The notes beneath the pieces are model-generated. The model saw nothing but the letters and a program-made list of their open reading frames with translations. It had not been told where the DNA came from and searched no databases. From contig DATAJS010000032.1 in assembly GCA_036262035.1 (NCBI GenBank), positions 310,001 through 374,000 on the forward strand: a DNA stretch of 64,000 bases. The letters run 5' to 3'. This document shows positions 37,765-46,737 of the stretch, one piece after another (position 1 is the first letter of the stretch; each line of letters begins with the position of its first letter). The position numbers and the translations under genes are program-made. This DNA is from Burkholderiales bacterium. GTDB taxonomy: Bacteria; Pseudomonadota; Gammaproteobacteria; Burkholderiales; SG8-41.

Positions 37765-38415
37765 TCAGGCGGTGGGGCAAACGACGAAATCGACCAGCGG
37801 CGCGGGCGTCACGACGTCGTCCGGCGGGATCAGGCCCACCGGCACCATGTGCTCGGTCTCGGCGATGACGCGATCGGCCGCCATGGCCATGACCGGATTG
37901 AAGTTGCGCGCGGTCAATACGTAGCGCAGGTTGCCCTGGTAGTCGGCCAGCATGGCATGCACCAGGGCGAAGTCCGCGTGCAGCGCGATCTCGACGAGGT
38001 ACTCGCGCCCGCCGATCTCGATCTTGCGCTTGCCCTCCTCGACGAGGGTGCCCACGCCGGTCGGCGTCAGCACCCCGCCCAGCCCGCAGCCGCCGGCGCG
38101 TATGCGCTCGACGAAGGTGCCCTGCGGCACGAGCTCGACTTCGATCGAGCCCGCGATCATCTTCTGCTGGGTCTCGGGGTTGAGCCCGATGTGGCTGGAG
38201 ATCGTCTTCCTCACCAAGCCGGCGCTGACCAGCTTGCCGACACCGACGCCGGGCCACGCGTTGTCGTTGCAGATGAGGGTGAGGTCGCGCTTCCTCTGCC
38301 GCACGAGCTCGTCGATCAGGCAGTTCGGCGTGCCTACGCCCATGAAGCCCCCGACCATGAGGCTCGCGCCGTCGGGGATCATGGCGACCGCTTTTTCAGC
38401 ACTTAACGTCTGCAT
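37765..38415 (-). CDS. 3-oxoacid/acetate CoA-transferase, subunit A
   Basis: A 216-residue alpha subunit of the family I CoA-transferases: AVAMIPDGASLMVGGFMGVGTPNCLIDEL, LTLICNDNAWPGVGVGKLV, and the subunit-A motif VELVPQGTFVERIRAGGCGLGGVLTPTGVGT. ATG at 38415 is chosen because GGAGAGG lies just upstream, while the GTG at 38430 would include that site in the gene. It follows ackA by 45 bp, where a GC-rich inverted sequence lies. The exact acyl substrates cannot be told. Confidence 0.92.
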   Translation of the reverse strand: MQTLSAEKAVAMIPDGASLMVGGFMGVGTPNCLIDELVRQRKRDLTLICNDNAWPGVGVGKLVSAGLVRKTISSHIGLNPETQQKMIAGSIEVELVPQGTFVERIRAGGCGLGGVLTPTGVGTLVEEGKRKIEIGGREYLVEIALHADFALVHAMLADYQGNLRYVLTARNFNPVMAMAADRVIAETEHMVPVGLIPPDDVVTPAPLVDFVVCPTA

Positions 38416-38460
38416 GTTCAGCCTCTCCACGCGGCACCCGGCGCCGCGTCTCCCCCCGCG

Positions 38461-39639
38461 TCAGGCCGCCAGCACCGCCTGCGTATGACGCGCGATCATC
38501 AGCTCTTCGTTGGTGCGCACCACCCATGCGGCCTTGCCGGCCGCTGCGCTGATGCGCGGGCCGCCCTGCTCGTTCATCGCGGCGTCGAGCTCGACGCCGA
38601 GCCACGCGGCGTCGTCGCAGACGCGCGCGCGTATCGCGGCGGAGCGCTCGCCGATGCCGCCGGTGAAGACGATCGCGTCCAAACCCTGCAAGGCCGCGGC
38701 GAGCGAGCCGAGCTCGCGCCGGATGCGATAGACGAAGAGATCGACCGCGAGCCTGGCGCGCGGCTCGTCGCTCGCGAGCAGCGTGCGCATGTCGCTCGAG
38801 ATGCCCGACACGCCGAGCAGCCCCGACTCCTGGTAGATCATCTTCTCGACCGCGCGTGCGGATAGACCGCACTCGTCCATGAGATACAGGATGATCCCGG
38901 GATCGAGCGCGCCGCTGCGCGTGCCCATCATCAGGCCGTCGACGGCGGTAAAGCCCATGGTCGAGGCGACGCTCCGGCCGCCCGCCATCGCGCACAGGCT
39001 CGCGCCGTTGCCCAGATGCGCCACCACGACGCGGCCGGCGGCCGCACGCGGGTCGAGCTTCGGCAACGCCGAGGCGATGTATTCGTACGAAAGACCGTGG
39101 AAGCCGTAGCGGCGCACCCCGCGCTGCGTGATCTCGCGCGGCAGCGCGTACGCCTGCGCGAGCTCGGGCTGCGCGCGATGGAACGCGGTGTCGAAGCACG
39201 CGACCTGCGGCAGCTGCGGCAGGTTCTTCGCCACGGTGCGGATGGGCGCGAGGTTGTGCGGCTGGTGCAGCGGCGCGAGCGGCACCAGCTTGTCGAGCCT
39301 GGCGACGATGCCGTCGTCGACGCGCACGGGCTCGGCGAAGTCGACGCCGCCGTGGACGACGCGATGCCCGACCGCGACGAGGCGGTAATCCTCGCGGTGC
39401 CCGCGCAGGAACTCGACCAGGTGCGCGACGCCGCCTTCATGGCCGAGCCGGGTGCCTTCGGGCCATTTGCGCTCGCCCAGCGTCTCGCCTTCGGCGCTCT
39501 CGGCCGCGAAGCGCGGATTGGTGTAGAGGCCTTCGACCTGTCCCTTGAAGACCAGGCGCGGGTCGCCGCCCTCCTGGGCGAACACCGAGAACTTGATGCT
39601 CGACGAGCCGGCGTTGAGGACGAGGAGCGCGTCGGTCAT
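38461..39639 (-). CDS. ackA: Acetate kinase
   Basis: A 392-residue acetokinase: N-terminal LVLNAGSSSIKFSVF, central GHRVVHGG, GYFHGLSYEYI-like GFHGLSYEYI, VVAHLGNGASLCAM and DPGIILYL, plus the late FTGGIGERSAAIR. It converts acetyl phosphate and ADP to acetate and ATP. It lies 4 bp after the phosphotransacetylase gene, so acetyl-CoA made by PFL can be converted to ATP by neighbouring genes. Confidence 0.96.
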   Translation of the reverse strand: MTDALLVLNAGSSSIKFSVFAQEGGDPRLVFKGQVEGLYTNPRFAAESAEGETLGERKWPEGTRLGHEGGVAHLVEFLRGHREDYRLVAVGHRVVHGGVDFAEPVRVDDGIVARLDKLVPLAPLHQPHNLAPIRTVAKNLPQLPQVACFDTAFHRAQPELAQAYALPREITQRGVRRYGFHGLSYEYIASALPKLDPRAAAGRVVVAHLGNGASLCAMAGGRSVASTMGFTAVDGLMMGTRSGALDPGIILYLMDECGLSARAVEKMIYQESGLLGVSGISSDMRTLLASDEPRARLAVDLFVYRIRRELGSLAAALQGLDAIVFTGGIGERSAAIRARVCDDAAWLGVELDAAMNEQGGPRISAAAGKAAWVVRTNEELMIARHTQAVLAA

Positions 39640-39643
39640 GGGG

Positions 39644-40597
39644 TCACGCCGCTTTCGCCGCCGCGGCGCGGTCGCGCCTGGACTTCGCGACCAGCGCAGC
39701 CACCGCGCACGACGCGAGCCGCGTCATCACCGAGTCGGCGCGGCTGGTGAGGATGATCGGGACGCGTGCGCCCAGCACGATGCCCGCCGCATCGGCGCCC
39801 GCCAGGAACGACAGGGCCTTCGCCAGCATGTTGCCCGCCTCCAGATTGGGCGCGACGAGCACGTTGGCGCGGCCGGCGACGGGCGAATCGATCTTCTTGA
39901 TCTGCGCCGCTTCGAGGCTGATCGCGTTGTCGAGCGCGAGCGGCCCGTCGAGCACGCCGCCGGTGATCTGGCCGCGGTCGGCCATCTTGCACAGCGCGGC
40001 CGCCTCCATGGTCGAAGCGAGCTTGGGATTCACGGTCTCCATCGCCGAGAGGATGGCGACGCGCGCTTCGTGCTTCTCCTTCACTTCCAAGGCGTGCACC
40101 AGGTCGATCGCGTTCTGGATGATGTCGATCTTGTCTTCCATCGTCGGGAAGATGTTGACCGCGGCGTCGGTGATGACGAGCACCTGGTCGTGGTTCGGCA
40201 CGTCCATGATGAAGCAGTGGCTGATGCGCCGGCGGGTGCGCAGGCCGGTCTCGCGCTTCACCACCGCGGCCATCAGCTCGTCGGTGTGCAGGCTGCCTTT
40301 CATGAGCGCTTCGGCCCTGCCGTCCTTGGCGGACGCGACCGCGGCCGCGGCGGCGGTGTCGGCGCTCGGACAGTCGACGACGGGAATGCTGCCGAGGTCG
40401 AGATCGTGCCTCGAAGCCTCCGCGCGGATCCTCGCTTCCGGACCGAACAGCGTCGGCGCGATGAGCCCGATGCGCGCGGCGTCGATCGCGCCCACGAGCG
40501 AGCTCTGGTCGCACGGGAACGCGACCGCGGTGGGCGTCGGCGGCAGGGTCTTGCAGTAGTCGATCAGGCGCTGGTACTTCTCATGTCTGGCGCTCAC
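39644..40597 (-). CDS. Phosphate acetyl/butyryltransferase (short PTA/PTB form)
   Basis: A 317-residue enzyme of the PTA/PTB fold: VVDCPSADTAAAAAVASAKDGRAEALMKGSLHTDELM, then RRRISHCFIMDVPNH, ITDAAVNIFPTMEDKIDIIQNAIDLVHAL, and a C-terminal NVLVAPNLEAGNMLAKALSFLAGADAAGIVLGARVPIILTSRAD. These are the substrate-loop and Pi-site motifs of the family. It lacks the MaoC hydratase domain of the bifunctional relatives. Overlaps the DUF3141 gene by 17 nt and is followed by ackA. Likely acetyl-CoA or butyryl-CoA to acyl phosphate. Confidence 0.92.
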   Translation of the reverse strand: MSARHEKYQRLIDYCKTLPPTPTAVAFPCDQSSLVGAIDAARIGLIAPTLFGPEARIRAEASRHDLDLGSIPVVDCPSADTAAAAAVASAKDGRAEALMKGSLHTDELMAAVVKRETGLRTRRRISHCFIMDVPNHDQVLVITDAAVNIFPTMEDKIDIIQNAIDLVHALEVKEKHEARVAILSAMETVNPKLASTMEAAALCKMADRGQITGGVLDGPLALDNAISLEAAQIKKIDSPVAGRANVLVAPNLEAGNMLAKALSFLAGADAAGIVLGARVPIILTSRADSVMTRLASCAVAALVAKSRRDRAAAAKAA

Positions 40598-42917
40598 GCG
40601 GCGTGCCCTCCATGCGTTGGATGCTCACCTCGATGCCGGGCTCGGCGGCGCTCAGGACCTGGCGGATGCGCTCGACCATGGCGAGCTGCTCGGGCGTGGG
40701 TTTGGCCTGCTGGACGCGCTTGTCGCCGAGCACGCGGTCGATCAGCGCCAGCAGACGCGCGCGCTCGCCGGCGTCCAGGAGCTCCGGCAGCGTGGCGATC
40801 GCCCGATCCTGCGCGTTGCTCACGATGACTTCCTGCTCGCCGCGGATGCGCCGCCACTGGTCGGGCGAGATCTGCGGAACGAGCTCCGCGTACTCCTTCG
40901 CCAGCTCCTGGCGCATGGTGAGACGCGCCAGCGGCAGCGGCTCGCCCCTGCGGCTCAGCAGGTACGCGATGCGCGCGAACGCTTCGGTGTAGCCGCCTTC
41001 CGCGATGCGCGAGAGCGCGTCGTCGATCTCGCGCCTGCGCGGATCAAAGGGCGCTTGGCGCTTCTCTTCGGCTTCGTGCTGATCCGCGAGGTACGTCTCG
41101 TAAACGTTGGCGTACGTGGTGAAGAACGCCGCCTCGGTGACCGCGTCGCGCACCGCGCGGTAGTAGTCGAGCGATGCGCTCGTGAGCTCGGCGTTGAGCG
41201 TCTCGACGCGGCGCATGGGATCGTCCGCCGGCAGCGCCTGGCGCTGCGCCCTCACCATTTCGGCCGCGCGGCCTATCCACTGGAAGAACGGATTCATGTC
41301 CGAGATCGCCCAGCGCTGGAAGCGCAGCGGGTGGAGCTCGCGCAGGATCTTCGCGGTCTGCTCGTTCGCCATCGCGTTGACGATCGGCCGCCCGAAGAGC
41401 TCGTACGCCTGCTGGTTGAAATCCGAGACCGCAGCGACCGCTTCGAACGGCGCCTCGTCCCTGCGCTGGAGGCGATTGAGGCGCGAGACGATCTCTTCGA
41501 GGCTGTGCTCGCGGAATTCGACGGTGTATTCGGGCTTGCCGTCGGCGCCGCGGTCCTCGCCGATCATCATGCCGTAGAGGCCCGGCGGCAGCATCTCGAT
41601 CGACTGCATCACCGAGACGATCTGCGCGTGCTCCTTCTTCGCGACCTTGCCCGAGACGAAGATGCCCAGGTGGCCGACGGAGTCGTGCAGCAGCCCGACG
41701 ATCACCTGGCCGCGGCGCTTGATCTCCTCGGTGCTGCCGTAGACGTCGGCGACCCAGTTGAACGCCTGCTGCGGCGGGGTGATGTTGTCGCCCATCGACG
41801 CGAAGAGGATGATCGGCGTCTTGATCCGGCGCAGGTCGAAGGCATGGCCGTCCGCTTCCTGCACGCCGCCTTTCCACAGCTTGTTGCCGACGAAGAGGTT
41901 GCGCGTGATCCACTCGATCTCTTCGCGGTTCATCAGGTAGAAGCCGCCCCACCAGCGCTCGAACTCGAGGAAGCGCGGCGGCTCGGTGTCGACGTTGGCG
42001 AACACGTGGTAGTACTTGTCGAAGAAGGTGTTCGCCGGATTCAGGTTCTCGAAGTTCTGGACGAGGTGCGCGCCGTCGAAGACGCCGTTGCCCATGTCGG
42101 CGGTGAGCGAGGCGAGCCACGAGCCGCCGAGCATGCCGCCCGAATAGCGCATCGGGTTGTCGCCCTCGCCTTCGCTCCACGCGCCGCCCCAGTACGACAT
42201 CGGCGCGCCGTTGATGACGAGCGGGCCGGTGTCGTCCGGATCGGCGGAGGCGAGCATCATCGCCGCCCATCCGCCCTGACAGTTGCCGACGATCGCCGGC
42301 TTCTGGCTGTGCGGATGGCGCTCGCGCACTTCGCGCACGAAGCGCTTCTCGGCTTCGGTGACGTCGAGCAGCGTCTGGCCCGGCTCGGGCTCGGGAAAGA
42401 AGATCACGAAGTACACCGGATGGCCCGCGGCCAGCGCGACGCCGACCTGCGAATCGTCCTTGAAGCCGCCGATGCCCGGGCCGTGCCCCGCGCGCGGGTC
42501 GATGATGATGTAGGGGCGCCGCTTGCCGTCGACCGTCACGCCCTGCGGCGGCCGGATCGCCACCAGCGCGTAGTTCGCGGGCCGCTCGAAGGCGCGCGCG
42601 TCGAGCACCATGTCGTAATCGAACGAGAGCACCGGCGGCGAGCCCGCGCGCACGTGCTCGATGTAGTTGTTGCCTCGCTCGCGCAGCGTGTCCCAGAACA
42701 GGATCGAGCGCTGGGCGAAGTCGACGCCGTAGCGCCACAGGCTCGTCCACGCCTCCGTCGGGTTCGACGGGGGCGCGAGCGCCTGGGCGTACTTGCCCTG
42801 GGCTTCCTCGACGCGCTTCTGGTAGTGCTCGTTCGCGATCTTGACGCGCTTTTCCAGCAGCCGCGACACCTTGGCTGCGATGTCCCGGCTCTGTGCGAGC
42901 TGCTTCGGTGCTTCCAT
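40581..42917 (-). CDS. DUF3141 protein, PHA-synthase-like alpha/beta hydrolase
   Basis: A 778-residue protein. The alpha/beta-hydrolase core carries a PHA-synthase-style lipase box with cysteine, IVGNCQGGWAAM (Cys213), a later Asp in ILFASMGDNITPP, and His in LLHDSVGHLGIFVSGKVAKKEH, the expected catalytic triad order. The C-terminal 350 residues (RRDEAPFEAVAAVSDFNQQAYELFGRPIV onward) are the DUF3141-specific helical part absent from PhaC. A role in making, trimming or anchoring hydroxyalkanoate polymers is plausible but unproven. It follows a small exported protein after 14 bp and overlaps the PTA gene by 17 nt. Confidence 0.88.
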   Translation of the reverse strand: MEAPKQLAQSRDIAAKVSRLLEKRVKIANEHYQKRVEEAQGKYAQALAPPSNPTEAWTSLWRYGVDFAQRSILFWDTLRERGNNYIEHVRAGSPPVLSFDYDMVLDARAFERPANYALVAIRPPQGVTVDGKRRPYIIIDPRAGHGPGIGGFKDDSQVGVALAAGHPVYFVIFFPEPEPGQTLLDVTEAEKRFVREVRERHPHSQKPAIVGNCQGGWAAMMLASADPDDTGPLVINGAPMSYWGGAWSEGEGDNPMRYSGGMLGGSWLASLTADMGNGVFDGAHLVQNFENLNPANTFFDKYYHVFANVDTEPPRFLEFERWWGGFYLMNREEIEWITRNLFVGNKLWKGGVQEADGHAFDLRRIKTPIILFASMGDNITPPQQAFNWVADVYGSTEEIKRRGQVIVGLLHDSVGHLGIFVSGKVAKKEHAQIVSVMQSIEMLPPGLYGMMIGEDRGADGKPEYTVEFREHSLEEIVSRLNRLQRRDEAPFEAVAAVSDFNQQAYELFGRPIVNAMANEQTAKILRELHPLRFQRWAISDMNPFFQWIGRAAEMVRAQRQALPADDPMRRVETLNAELTSASLDYYRAVRDAVTEAAFFTTYANVYETYLADQHEAEEKRQAPFDPRRREIDDALSRIAEGGYTEAFARIAYLLSRRGEPLPLARLTMRQELAKEYAELVPQISPDQWRRIRGEQEVIVSNAQDRAIATLPELLDAGERARLLALIDRVLGDKRVQQAKPTPEQLAMVERIRQVLSAAEPGIEVSIQRMEGTPRERQT

Positions 42918-42931
42918 GGATCGACCTCGCG

Positions 42932-43495
42932 TTACGGGCGCACCTCGCCGATCATCTCGAGCACGACCGCTTCGGTGTAGACCACGGCGATGGTGTCGCC
43001 GACCGCGATCTCGTCGAAGCTCTTCACCTCGTCGGATACCTTGAGGCTGATCGGCTGGGTCTGCGGGCCGCGCACGGCGATCGTGCGGGTGTTGCGGTCG
43101 ACCGCGGTCACGACCGTGGTGAGCTGCTTGGTGTCGACGACGGCGCCGCCGGGCCTGCCGCCCTTGGGCGCGAGGCTGACGCTCTGCACCTGGCGCGCCG
43201 AAGCGGCGCCGCCCTTGTTGAGCGAGAGCGCGAGCCCTTCGATGTAGCGCAGCCTGAACTTGTCGCCCGGCTTCACGCGGTCGAGGTTCTGCGCTTCCCT
43301 GGGAATGTTCATGGTGAGCGTGCCGCCGCTCGGGCCTTTCATGACGGCGATGCGCTTCTCGCGATCGAGGCTGACGAGCTCGACGACCGTTTCCTGCTCG
43401 GCGACCGCGATCGCGGCGGCCTTGGGTTCCTCGGCGGCATACGCGCTCGAAGCGAGCAGTGAAACGAAAGCTGCGGCAACAAGAGTCCTCTTCAT
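42932..43495 (-). CDS. Exported protein of unknown function (first gene of energy operon)
   Basis: A 187-residue periplasmic protein with signal peptide (LVAAAFVSLLASSAYAAEE). It contains two repeated beta modules: VELVSLDREKRIAVMKGP with AQNLDRVKPGDKFRLRYIEGLAL, and VTAVDRNTRTIAVRGP with VKSFDEIAVGDTIAVVYTEAVVL. This duplicated pattern (VxxVDRxxRTIAVxGP, then VGDxxxVxYxEA) suggests a tandem small beta-barrel domain. The family is not recognised by me. Its ATG is 70 bp from the centre of the palindrome at 43557-43574, making it the leader of the eight-gene run. Confidence 0.7.
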   Translation of the reverse strand: MKRTLVAAAFVSLLASSAYAAEEPKAAAIAVAEQETVVELVSLDREKRIAVMKGPSGGTLTMNIPREAQNLDRVKPGDKFRLRYIEGLALSLNKGGAASARQVQSVSLAPKGGRPGGAVVDTKQLTTVVTAVDRNTRTIAVRGPQTQPISLKVSDEVKSFDEIAVGDTIAVVYTEAVVLEMIGEVRP

Positions 43496-43556
43496 CGCAA
43501 TGCGCCTCTGGCGGTGATCGAGCGTCGATGGTGCGCCGCGAGACCCGGGAGGCGCT

Positions 43557-43574
43557 ATTGGGCTTTGGTCCCAA
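43557..43574. promoter_or_regulatory. GGACC palindrome 7 (upstream of the DUF3141-pta-ack operon)
   Basis: ATTGGGCTTTGGTCCCAA keeps the arm layout and the GGTCC core, with several arm changes. It is centred 70 bp upstream of the ATG at 43495. Confidence 0.65.
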
Positions 43575-43612
43575 CGAGCAGCACGCTCCGCACGTCGCGG
43601 TTCATGATCGCC

Positions 43613-44071
43613 TCAGCACTCTTCGCGCTGCGGTCCCGCGCGTCCCTCGCCCGGCGCGGCCGTGCACGCCTGCTGCGGCGCCGTCGTGTCGCGGTCCGAC
43701 TGCAGTATCCACGCGATGGCGTCGAGCAGCGCCTGATCGTCGACCGGCTTCCTGAAGAAGCAGCGCGCGTCGAGGTCGCGCGCGCGCCGCCGCGTGTCCT
43801 CGTCGTCGCGCGCCGAGACCGCGATGACCGGCATGCCGATGCCGCGCGCCTTGAGCTCGGCCTGGACCTGCAGCCCGCTCATCCTGGGCATCGTGATGTC
43901 GAGCAGGATGCACGCGCGAGGCTCGGAGCCGACCTCCTCGAGAAAGCGCTCGGGGCTCGCGTAGAGCTTGGGCGTGAAGCCGCCGGCGCGCATGAGCCGC
44001 GCGAGCCCTTTGCGAACGAGATCGTCGTCGTCGACGATATACACGACACACGGTTGCACGGCGTCGATCAC
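43613..44071 (-). CDS. Receiver-only response regulator
   Basis: A 152-residue protein: receiver domain with DDDD near residue 13, phospho-Asp in ILLDITMPRMSG, VSARDD and FRKPVDD. The last 30 residues are Pro/Gln/Cys-containing and show no HTH or output domain. GTG at 44071 has GGAGAGG upstream and overlaps the AI-2E gene stop (GTGA). As the last gene of a palindrome-linked operon it may act as a phosphate sink or feedback part for the kinases in this region (inference). Confidence 0.85.
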   Translation of the reverse strand: MIDAVQPCVVYIVDDDDLVRKGLARLMRAGGFTPKLYASPERFLEEVGSEPRACILLDITMPRMSGLQVQAELKARGIGMPVIAVSARDDEDTRRRARDLDARCFFRKPVDDQALLDAIAWILQSDRDTTAPQQACTAAPGEGRAGPQREEC

Positions 44072-45270
44072 GGCTTGTCGTCCTCTCCTGCTGCTGCGGC
44101 CGCCGCGGCCTCGGGCGGGCGAATCCGGGGATCGGCGGCGACCCACGCCTTGAGCAGCGTGTACACCACCGCGAGCACCACGGGCCCGAGGAAGATACCG
44201 ATGAGCCCGAAGGAGAGCAGCCCGCCGACCACGCCGGCGAACACCATGAGCAGCGGCATGTCCCCGCCGCGCTGGATGAGGATCGGGCGAATGACGTTGT
44301 CGATGACGCCGACGAACACGCACCACGCGAGCAGGACGAACGGCGCGACGGTGGCGTCGCTGGTGTAGAAGTACCAGATCACCGCGGGCACGAGCACCGG
44401 CCCCGGACCGATCTGCGCGACCGCGAGCATGAACATGAACGCGGTGAGCAGACCCGGGAACGGCAGCCCGGCGATCGCGAGACCCGCGCCCGCGAGCACG
44501 CTCTGGATCAGCGCGGTCAGCACCACCCCCAGCGCGACGCCGCGTATCGCGTTGCCGGCGAGCAGCACGACTTTCTCGCCCTGCGTTCCCGCGAGCCGCC
44601 TGAAGAACACGATGACGCCGGCGGCCGCCTCCTCCCCCTTGGCGAAGAGGATCGCCGCGACGATCACCGTCAGGAGGAACTGCCCGATCAGCAGCGTGAC
44701 GCTGCCGACCTGCGCGAGCAGCCACGCCGCCACGGTGCGCGCGTGCGGCTCGAGGCGCCCCGCGAGCTCCGCGGGGCTCGCCGCCGAGAGCTCGTCCCAC
44801 GGTTTGGCGACGCGCGGCCCGACGAAAGGCACCTCGGCGACCCACGTCGGCGCCGCCGGGACGCGCACTTCGCGCAAGGACTCCGCCCATTCGCCGATGT
44901 CCTCGGAGTGCGACACGATCACGGTGAGCGCGAGCGAGAACGGCACGACGAAAGCGAGCAGCATGCTCGCGGTCATCGCGCAAACCGCGGCCCAGCGCCT
45001 GCCGCCGAGCTTCGCCTGCGCCTTGAGCATGAGCGGCCACATCGCGACGACGATCATCGTGGCCCACACGATCGCCGGCACGAAAGGCCTCAGGATCCAC
45101 AGCGCCGCGCCGCCGAGCAGCGCCATGAACACCACCGAGATCGTCGCGCGCGGCAGATCGGATGCGACCGCGGGCGGCGGCGTGCCCGGCTGCACGGCAG
45201 GCGGCTGCACCGCCACGGTGGTGACCACCACCGGCTGCGTCGCGCCCATCTCGATGTCCCCTGCGTTCAT
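44068..45270 (-). CDS. AI-2E/PerM family membrane permease
   Basis: A 400-residue protein with a Pro-rich cytoplasmic N-terminus (about 40 residues) and eight hydrophobic segments. Family pattern: LWILRPFVPAIVWATMIVVAMWPL, a long periplasmic stretch with ESLREVRVPAAPTWVAEVPFVG, then RGVALGVVLTALIQSVLAGAGLAIAGLP and GVIDNVIRPILIQRGGDMPLLMVFAGVVGGLLSFGLIGIFLGPV. Members export autoinducer-2-like or other small compounds or Na+. It overlaps the upstream outer-membrane gene and the downstream receiver gene by 4 nt each. Confidence 0.87.
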   Translation of the reverse strand: MNAGDIEMGATQPVVVTTVAVQPPAVQPGTPPPAVASDLPRATISVVFMALLGGAALWILRPFVPAIVWATMIVVAMWPLMLKAQAKLGGRRWAAVCAMTASMLLAFVVPFSLALTVIVSHSEDIGEWAESLREVRVPAAPTWVAEVPFVGPRVAKPWDELSAASPAELAGRLEPHARTVAAWLLAQVGSVTLLIGQFLLTVIVAAILFAKGEEAAAGVIVFFRRLAGTQGEKVVLLAGNAIRGVALGVVLTALIQSVLAGAGLAIAGLPFPGLLTAFMFMLAVAQIGPGPVLVPAVIWYFYTSDATVAPFVLLAWCVFVGVIDNVIRPILIQRGGDMPLLMVFAGVVGGLLSFGLIGIFLGPVVLAVVYTLLKAWVAADPRIRPPEAAAAAAAGEDDKP

Positions 45271-46187
45271 TTGTCGAACCAGCGATACTGAAGCGCCACC
45301 GCGATCACGTCGTAATCACCGCCCGCGCGGATCTGCGCGCCTTTCGACCAGGCGAGCTTCGCCGACCAGCCGGCCGTGAACGGCACGGAGAGCGTCGCCC
45401 CGTAGCGCGAGTTGTTCTGCCTGTCGTTGCTCCCCACGCCGTCGATGGTGGTGCGCCCGCCGCTGTTGTGAGCGGCGTTCACCGCGAGCCACAGGCCGGG
45501 CCTGAAGTTGTAGCCGGCGTGCACCTGCGTGACGTAGAGCGGATCCTGGCTTCGATGCTTGCCGCCGAAGAAGTTGTCGTTGTCGGTGTACAGCCATGCG
45601 CCCGCCGACGCTTCGAAGAACCAGTTGCCGACGGGATACGAGAACCCGACTTCCGGCTTGAACGCCCAGCGGTGGGTGCCGACGTTGACGAGGCGTTCGG
45701 GCACGTACTGTCCCGTCGGCACGACCATCGACACGCTCGTGCCGACGACGAGCCCCGGCGGCCGCTGCGCGAACTCGCGCGGCGTCATCGCCGGGTTGCC
45801 GTACAGATTGAGCGCCAGGCGCAGGCGCGCGTCGCCGATGCCGGAGCGATGGACTTCCCGCGACGCGTCGAAGACATCCCCGCTCACTTCGCCGCGCGCG
45901 AAAGGCAGCACCGCGGCCGCGCTCGCCGTACGCCCCGCGAGCTCGAACGTGCGCGCATAACCGGCGACGTAGACGTCGATGTCCGCCTGCACGTTCTTGA
46001 TCGGCAGCGCGGGATCCGTCAGCACCTCGCCCCTCAGCCGCGTCCAGCCCGCGACGACGAAGTTCGTGCCGACCGGAGAAGCCGAGTACGCGCGCGGCTC
46101 GAGCTCCTGCGCTTGCGAGCGCGTCGCGATGACCGCGAGCGCCGCGGCGATGAGCGCGCATGCTGTCCGCGTCCCGGTGCGACACAC
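45267..46187 (-). CDS. Outer-membrane protein, phenol MetA-pathway/transporter type
   Basis: A 306-residue protein with signal peptide (CALIAAALAVIATRSQAQE) and a beta-barrel pattern seen in the Phenol_MetA_deg family: RAYSASPVGTNFVVAGWTRLRGEVL, then VSMVVPTGQYVPERLVNVGTHRWAFKPEVGFSYP, GAWLYTDNDNFFGGKHRSQDPLYVTQVHAGYNF and a final strand YRWFDK. The family is often next to degradation or transport genes. GTG at 46187, 7 bp after the SYLF gene. Confidence 0.8.
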   Translation of the reverse strand: MCRTGTRTACALIAAALAVIATRSQAQELEPRAYSASPVGTNFVVAGWTRLRGEVLTDPALPIKNVQADIDVYVAGYARTFELAGRTASAAAVLPFARGEVSGDVFDASREVHRSGIGDARLRLALNLYGNPAMTPREFAQRPPGLVVGTSVSMVVPTGQYVPERLVNVGTHRWAFKPEVGFSYPVGNWFFEASAGAWLYTDNDNFFGGKHRSQDPLYVTQVHAGYNFRPGLWLAVNAAHNSGGRTTIDGVGSNDRQNNSRYGATLSVPFTAGWSAKLAWSKGAQIRAGGDYDVIAVALQYRWFDK

Positions 46188-46194
46188 CCGGCCG

Positions 46195-46737
46195 TCAATT
46201 ACCGGTCTTGGAGATCTTCGCGCCCTGGATGCCGGCGCCCGCCATCAACCCTTTCTGGTCGAAGATGAACGCATAGATATCGGAGTGCGCGGTCGTCGTC
46301 GACAGGTTCTTGGCGATGCCGGAGTCCACGACGACGATGCTCGGGCCGACGCCGAGCTCCCAGCCGTTGGCATTGGCGAGGTACTGCATCGCCGAGTCGC
46401 TCATCAGGAACAGCGCGTAGCCGAACTTCTGCGCGCCCGCCTGGTAGCCGAACGAGACCGCGCTCGTGTTGAAGTAGCCGGCGGGCTTGCCTTTCCTGTA
46501 GAGCACGCCGTCGCCGCCCTGCGCGCCGACGATCAGCCCGGCCTTCACCACGCTCGGGAAGACGAGGATGCCCTGCGCCTTGTCGCCCAGCGCGCGCGCC
46601 GCCGGCGTCTTCTGATACAGCGATTGCAGCGCGGCTTTCGCTTCGCTGTCGATGTTCCCGGCCGCGAGGGCGGGCGCCGACAGCATCGAGACGACGAACG
46701 AGAACAGGGCCGCGACGGCCCGCGATGACGTGTTCAT
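46195..46737 (-). CDS. SYLF (YSC84-like) lipid-binding periplasmic protein
   Basis: A 180-residue exported protein: signal peptide (AVAALFSFVVSMLSAPALAAG), then the SYLF pattern KAQGILVFPSVVKAGLIVGAQGGDGVLYRKGKPAGYFNTSAVSFGYQAGAQKFGYALFLM. SYLF domains bind phosphoinositide-like or other anionic lipids. AGGAGAGG lies before the ATG at 46737. First gene of a run that continues through the outer-membrane protein, AI-2E permease and receiver. The palindrome at 46829-46846 is centred 100 bp upstream. Confidence 0.88.
   Translation of the reverse strand: MNTSSRAVAALFSFVVSMLSAPALAAGNIDSEAKAALQSLYQKTPAARALGDKAQGILVFPSVVKAGLIVGAQGGDGVLYRKGKPAGYFNTSAVSFGYQAGAQKFGYALFLMSDSAMQYLANANGWELGVGPSIVVVDSGIAKNLSTTTAHSDIYAFIFDQKGLMAGAGIQGAKISKTGN

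Noticed and set aside
15508-43495. rRNA operon or replication origin
   Set aside because: No 16S/23S/5S-like sequence, dnaA-box cluster or partition genes were seen.
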